This document shows, in pieces, positions 62,548-64,000 of a stretch of DNA of 64,000 bases (position 1 is the stretch's first letter; every line of letters starts with the position of its first letter). Origin of the DNA: Luteibacter sp. Sphag1AF (lineage in GTDB: Bacteria; Pseudomonadota; Gammaproteobacteria; Xanthomonadales; Rhodanobacteraceae); assembly GCF_014192715.1 (NCBI RefSeq), contig NZ_JACHYH010000004.1, positions 124,001 to 188,000 of the forward strand. The letters are read 5' to 3'. Under the pieces are notes generated by a model. The model worked only from the letters and a program-made list of their open reading frames with translations, had not been told where the DNA came from and ran no database searches. The position numbers and the translations under genes are program-made.

Positions 62548-64000
62548 ATGCATTTGCGCAGTTCTTTGGGGAACGCAACGCGTCGTTCACTTGCCGTCGC
62601 CGTTGCGGTATCGCTTGGCCTTGTAGCGACCGCAGCGATGGCACAGAGCACAGTGGGTTCGGTTTACGGTACGGCCGATGCAGGGGCACAGGTCACCATC
62701 GTCAACCAGGGTAATGGCTTCACCCGCAGTGTGACCGCGGGTAACGATGGAAAGTTCTCCATCTCGTCGCTTCAGCCGGGCGACTACCAGATCAGCGAAA
62801 CCAACAAGGGTCAGACGGTCAACCGTGTGATCAGCATCGTTGCTGGCCAGGGTTTCAATCTGAATCTTGCTGCACCGTCGGGTGCCACCTCTGGCGCCGA
62901 GAATCTGAGCACGGTTTCGGTCACCGCCAATGCGCTTCCGCCGATCGATATCGCGTCGATGCAGACCAACACGGTTCTGACCTCCGCACAGATCAAGCAG
63001 CTTCCGATCGCACGCAACCAGACGGCTGTCGCATTGCTGGCACCGGGTGCCACCAAGGGCGACAGCGCCTTCGGCAACCTCGCTTCGTTCAGCGGCGCAT
63101 CGGTTGCTGAAAACAGCTACTACGTGAACGGCTTCAACGTCACGAACTTCTTCCAGAGCCTGACCTATTCGCAGGTTCCGTTTGAAGCGATTGACCAGGA
63201 AGAAATCATGGAAGGCGGTTACGGTGCCGAATACGGCAACTCGACCGGCGGCGTGATCTCGGTCAACACCAAGCGCGGCACGAACGAGTGGAAAGGTGGC
63301 GTCGATGTCACCTGGAACCCGTACAACCTGCAGGCCAGCCAGCCCAACATCTACCTCCAGAATGGTTCGCTTCTGCGCAACACCGGCAGCAACAAGAACT
63401 ACCTGGTTGGTAACAACAACACGGGCAATGCCAACGATTTCGGCACGCGCTACAACGCGTGGATCGGCGGCCCGATCATCAAGGACAAGCTGTTCATGTT
63501 CGCCCTCGTGGGTGGCACGAAGACCAGCGACGAGCACTACGGCGACGTGACCGGAGGCGGCAGCTACAACCGCACCTCCATCAGCGACCCGCGCTACCTC
63601 GTCAAGCTGGACTGGAACATCAACGAAAGCAACATCCTTGAGTACACCGGCTTCAGCGATACCAGCAAGACGAACCAGAGCATCTACGGCTATGGCTACG
63701 ATGACTCCGGCAAGCCGTATCGCACCGACTATCTCGGCAACGTGTACGACAAGACGGGTGGCCAGACCAACATCCTGAAGTACACCAACTACGTCACCGA
63801 TGACTTCACGATCAGCGCGCAGTACGGCAAGAGCGTGAACAAGCGCGCGAATACCGCGACCGCCGCCAACGGCATCGTGGAAACCTATGACGGCGACATC
63901 TTCGACGCCGCCAACTCGCCGGGTTGCCCGGGCATCACCGACAACCGTCAGCCGGTCAAGGCAGGCGCACAGGCTTATCCGCATTGCGGCTTCGCCGGTG
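62548..64000 (+). CDS. Oar-like TonB-dependent receptor, 3' end beyond window
   Basis: Open frame from the ATG at 62548 to the window edge, 484 codons so far, no stop. Signal peptide (VAVSLGLVATAAMAQ), Ig-like regulatory domain, then a plug with LTSAQIKQLPIARNQTAVALL and EYGNSTGGVISVNTKRGTNEW, closely parallel to the receptor upstream. The barrel is cut. The two are paralogues from an old duplication, differing in most positions. Confidence 0.9.
   Translation, partial: MHLRSSLGNATRRSLAVAVAVSLGLVATAAMAQSTVGSVYGTADAGAQVTIVNQGNGFTRSVTAGNDGKFSISSLQPGDYQISETNKGQTVNRVISIVAGQGFNLNLAAPSGATSGAENLSTVSVTANALPPIDIASMQTNTVLTSAQIKQLPIARNQTAVALLAPGATKGDSAFGNLASFSGASVAENSYYVNGFNVTNFFQSLTYSQVPFEAIDQEEIMEGGYGAEYGNSTGGVISVNTKRGTNEWKGGVDVTWNPYNLQASQPNIYLQNGSLLRNTGSNKNYLVGNNNTGNANDFGTRYNAWIGGPIIKDKLFMFALVGGTKTSDEHYGDVTGGGSYNRTSISDPRYLVKLDWNINESNILEYTGFSDTSKTNQSIYGYGYDDSGKPYRTDYLGNVYDKTGGQTNILKYTNYVTDDFTISAQYGKSVNKRANTATAANGIVETYDGDIFDAANSPGCPGITDNRQPVKAGAQAYPHCGFAG

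Overview
The window is high-G+C gammaproteobacterial DNA, almost certainly a member of the Xanthomonadales and most like Rhodanobacteraceae (Luteibacter/Dyella type). The main reason is a complete type II secretion operon in the Xanthomonas xps order (E-F-G-H-I-J-K-L-M-N-D), supported by Oar-like TonB receptors, a pseudomonalisin-type S53 peptidase and short orphan Rhs proteins. The genus is an inference; no rRNA or tRNA gene is present to settle it.

Layout. 0-11 kb is mostly housekeeping: malic enzyme (maeB), a secreted HExxH metallopeptidase, a QEGLA-motif protein next to ferredoxin reductase (fpr), the yadG-yadH ABC exporter coupled to rluF, and the RNA helicase gene dbpA. 10.8-12.8 kb holds two translationally coupled secreted proteins; one carries a motif set typical of toxin-type deaminases. 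hrpB follows, then the eleven-gene xps operon (15.5-26.0 kb). 26.2-32.4 kb is one trimeric autotransporter adhesin gene built from 903-bp modules. 32.7-35.1 kb encodes a PA-domain metalloprotease and a small secreted partner. 35.7-40.2 kb has tatD, rluE, a lipoprotein with a methyltransferase fold and a TonB receptor.

40.2-44.3 kb is a minus-strand operon: membrane protein, CylR2-like XRE regulator, TAP-type hydrolase, NatA, NatB. It is preceded by two 18-bp palindromes in inverted arrangement. 44.6-49.2 kb is an archaic (Csu/SCPU-type) chaperone-usher pilus operon. 49.2-52.2 kb has rsgA, alaA and an SGNH hydrolase. 52.2-53.7 kb, visibly richer in A+T, is a mini-Rhs protein with an HEAAH tail overlapped by a lipoprotein gene, a possible effector/immunity pair. 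Then come an LpxH-like phosphoesterase, a glutaredoxin/IscA-like/rhodanese fusion, an S53 peptidase, and two tandem Oar-like TonB receptors, the second running off the window end.

Common thread. The Xps system, several Sec-signal hydrolases (two sharing a C-terminal PPC domain), a giant adhesin, a pilus and three TonB receptors point to a bacterium that degrades polymers and attaches to surfaces. The least explained parts are the deaminase-like secreted pair, the mini-Rhs/lipoprotein pair and the palindrome-controlled NatAB operon.
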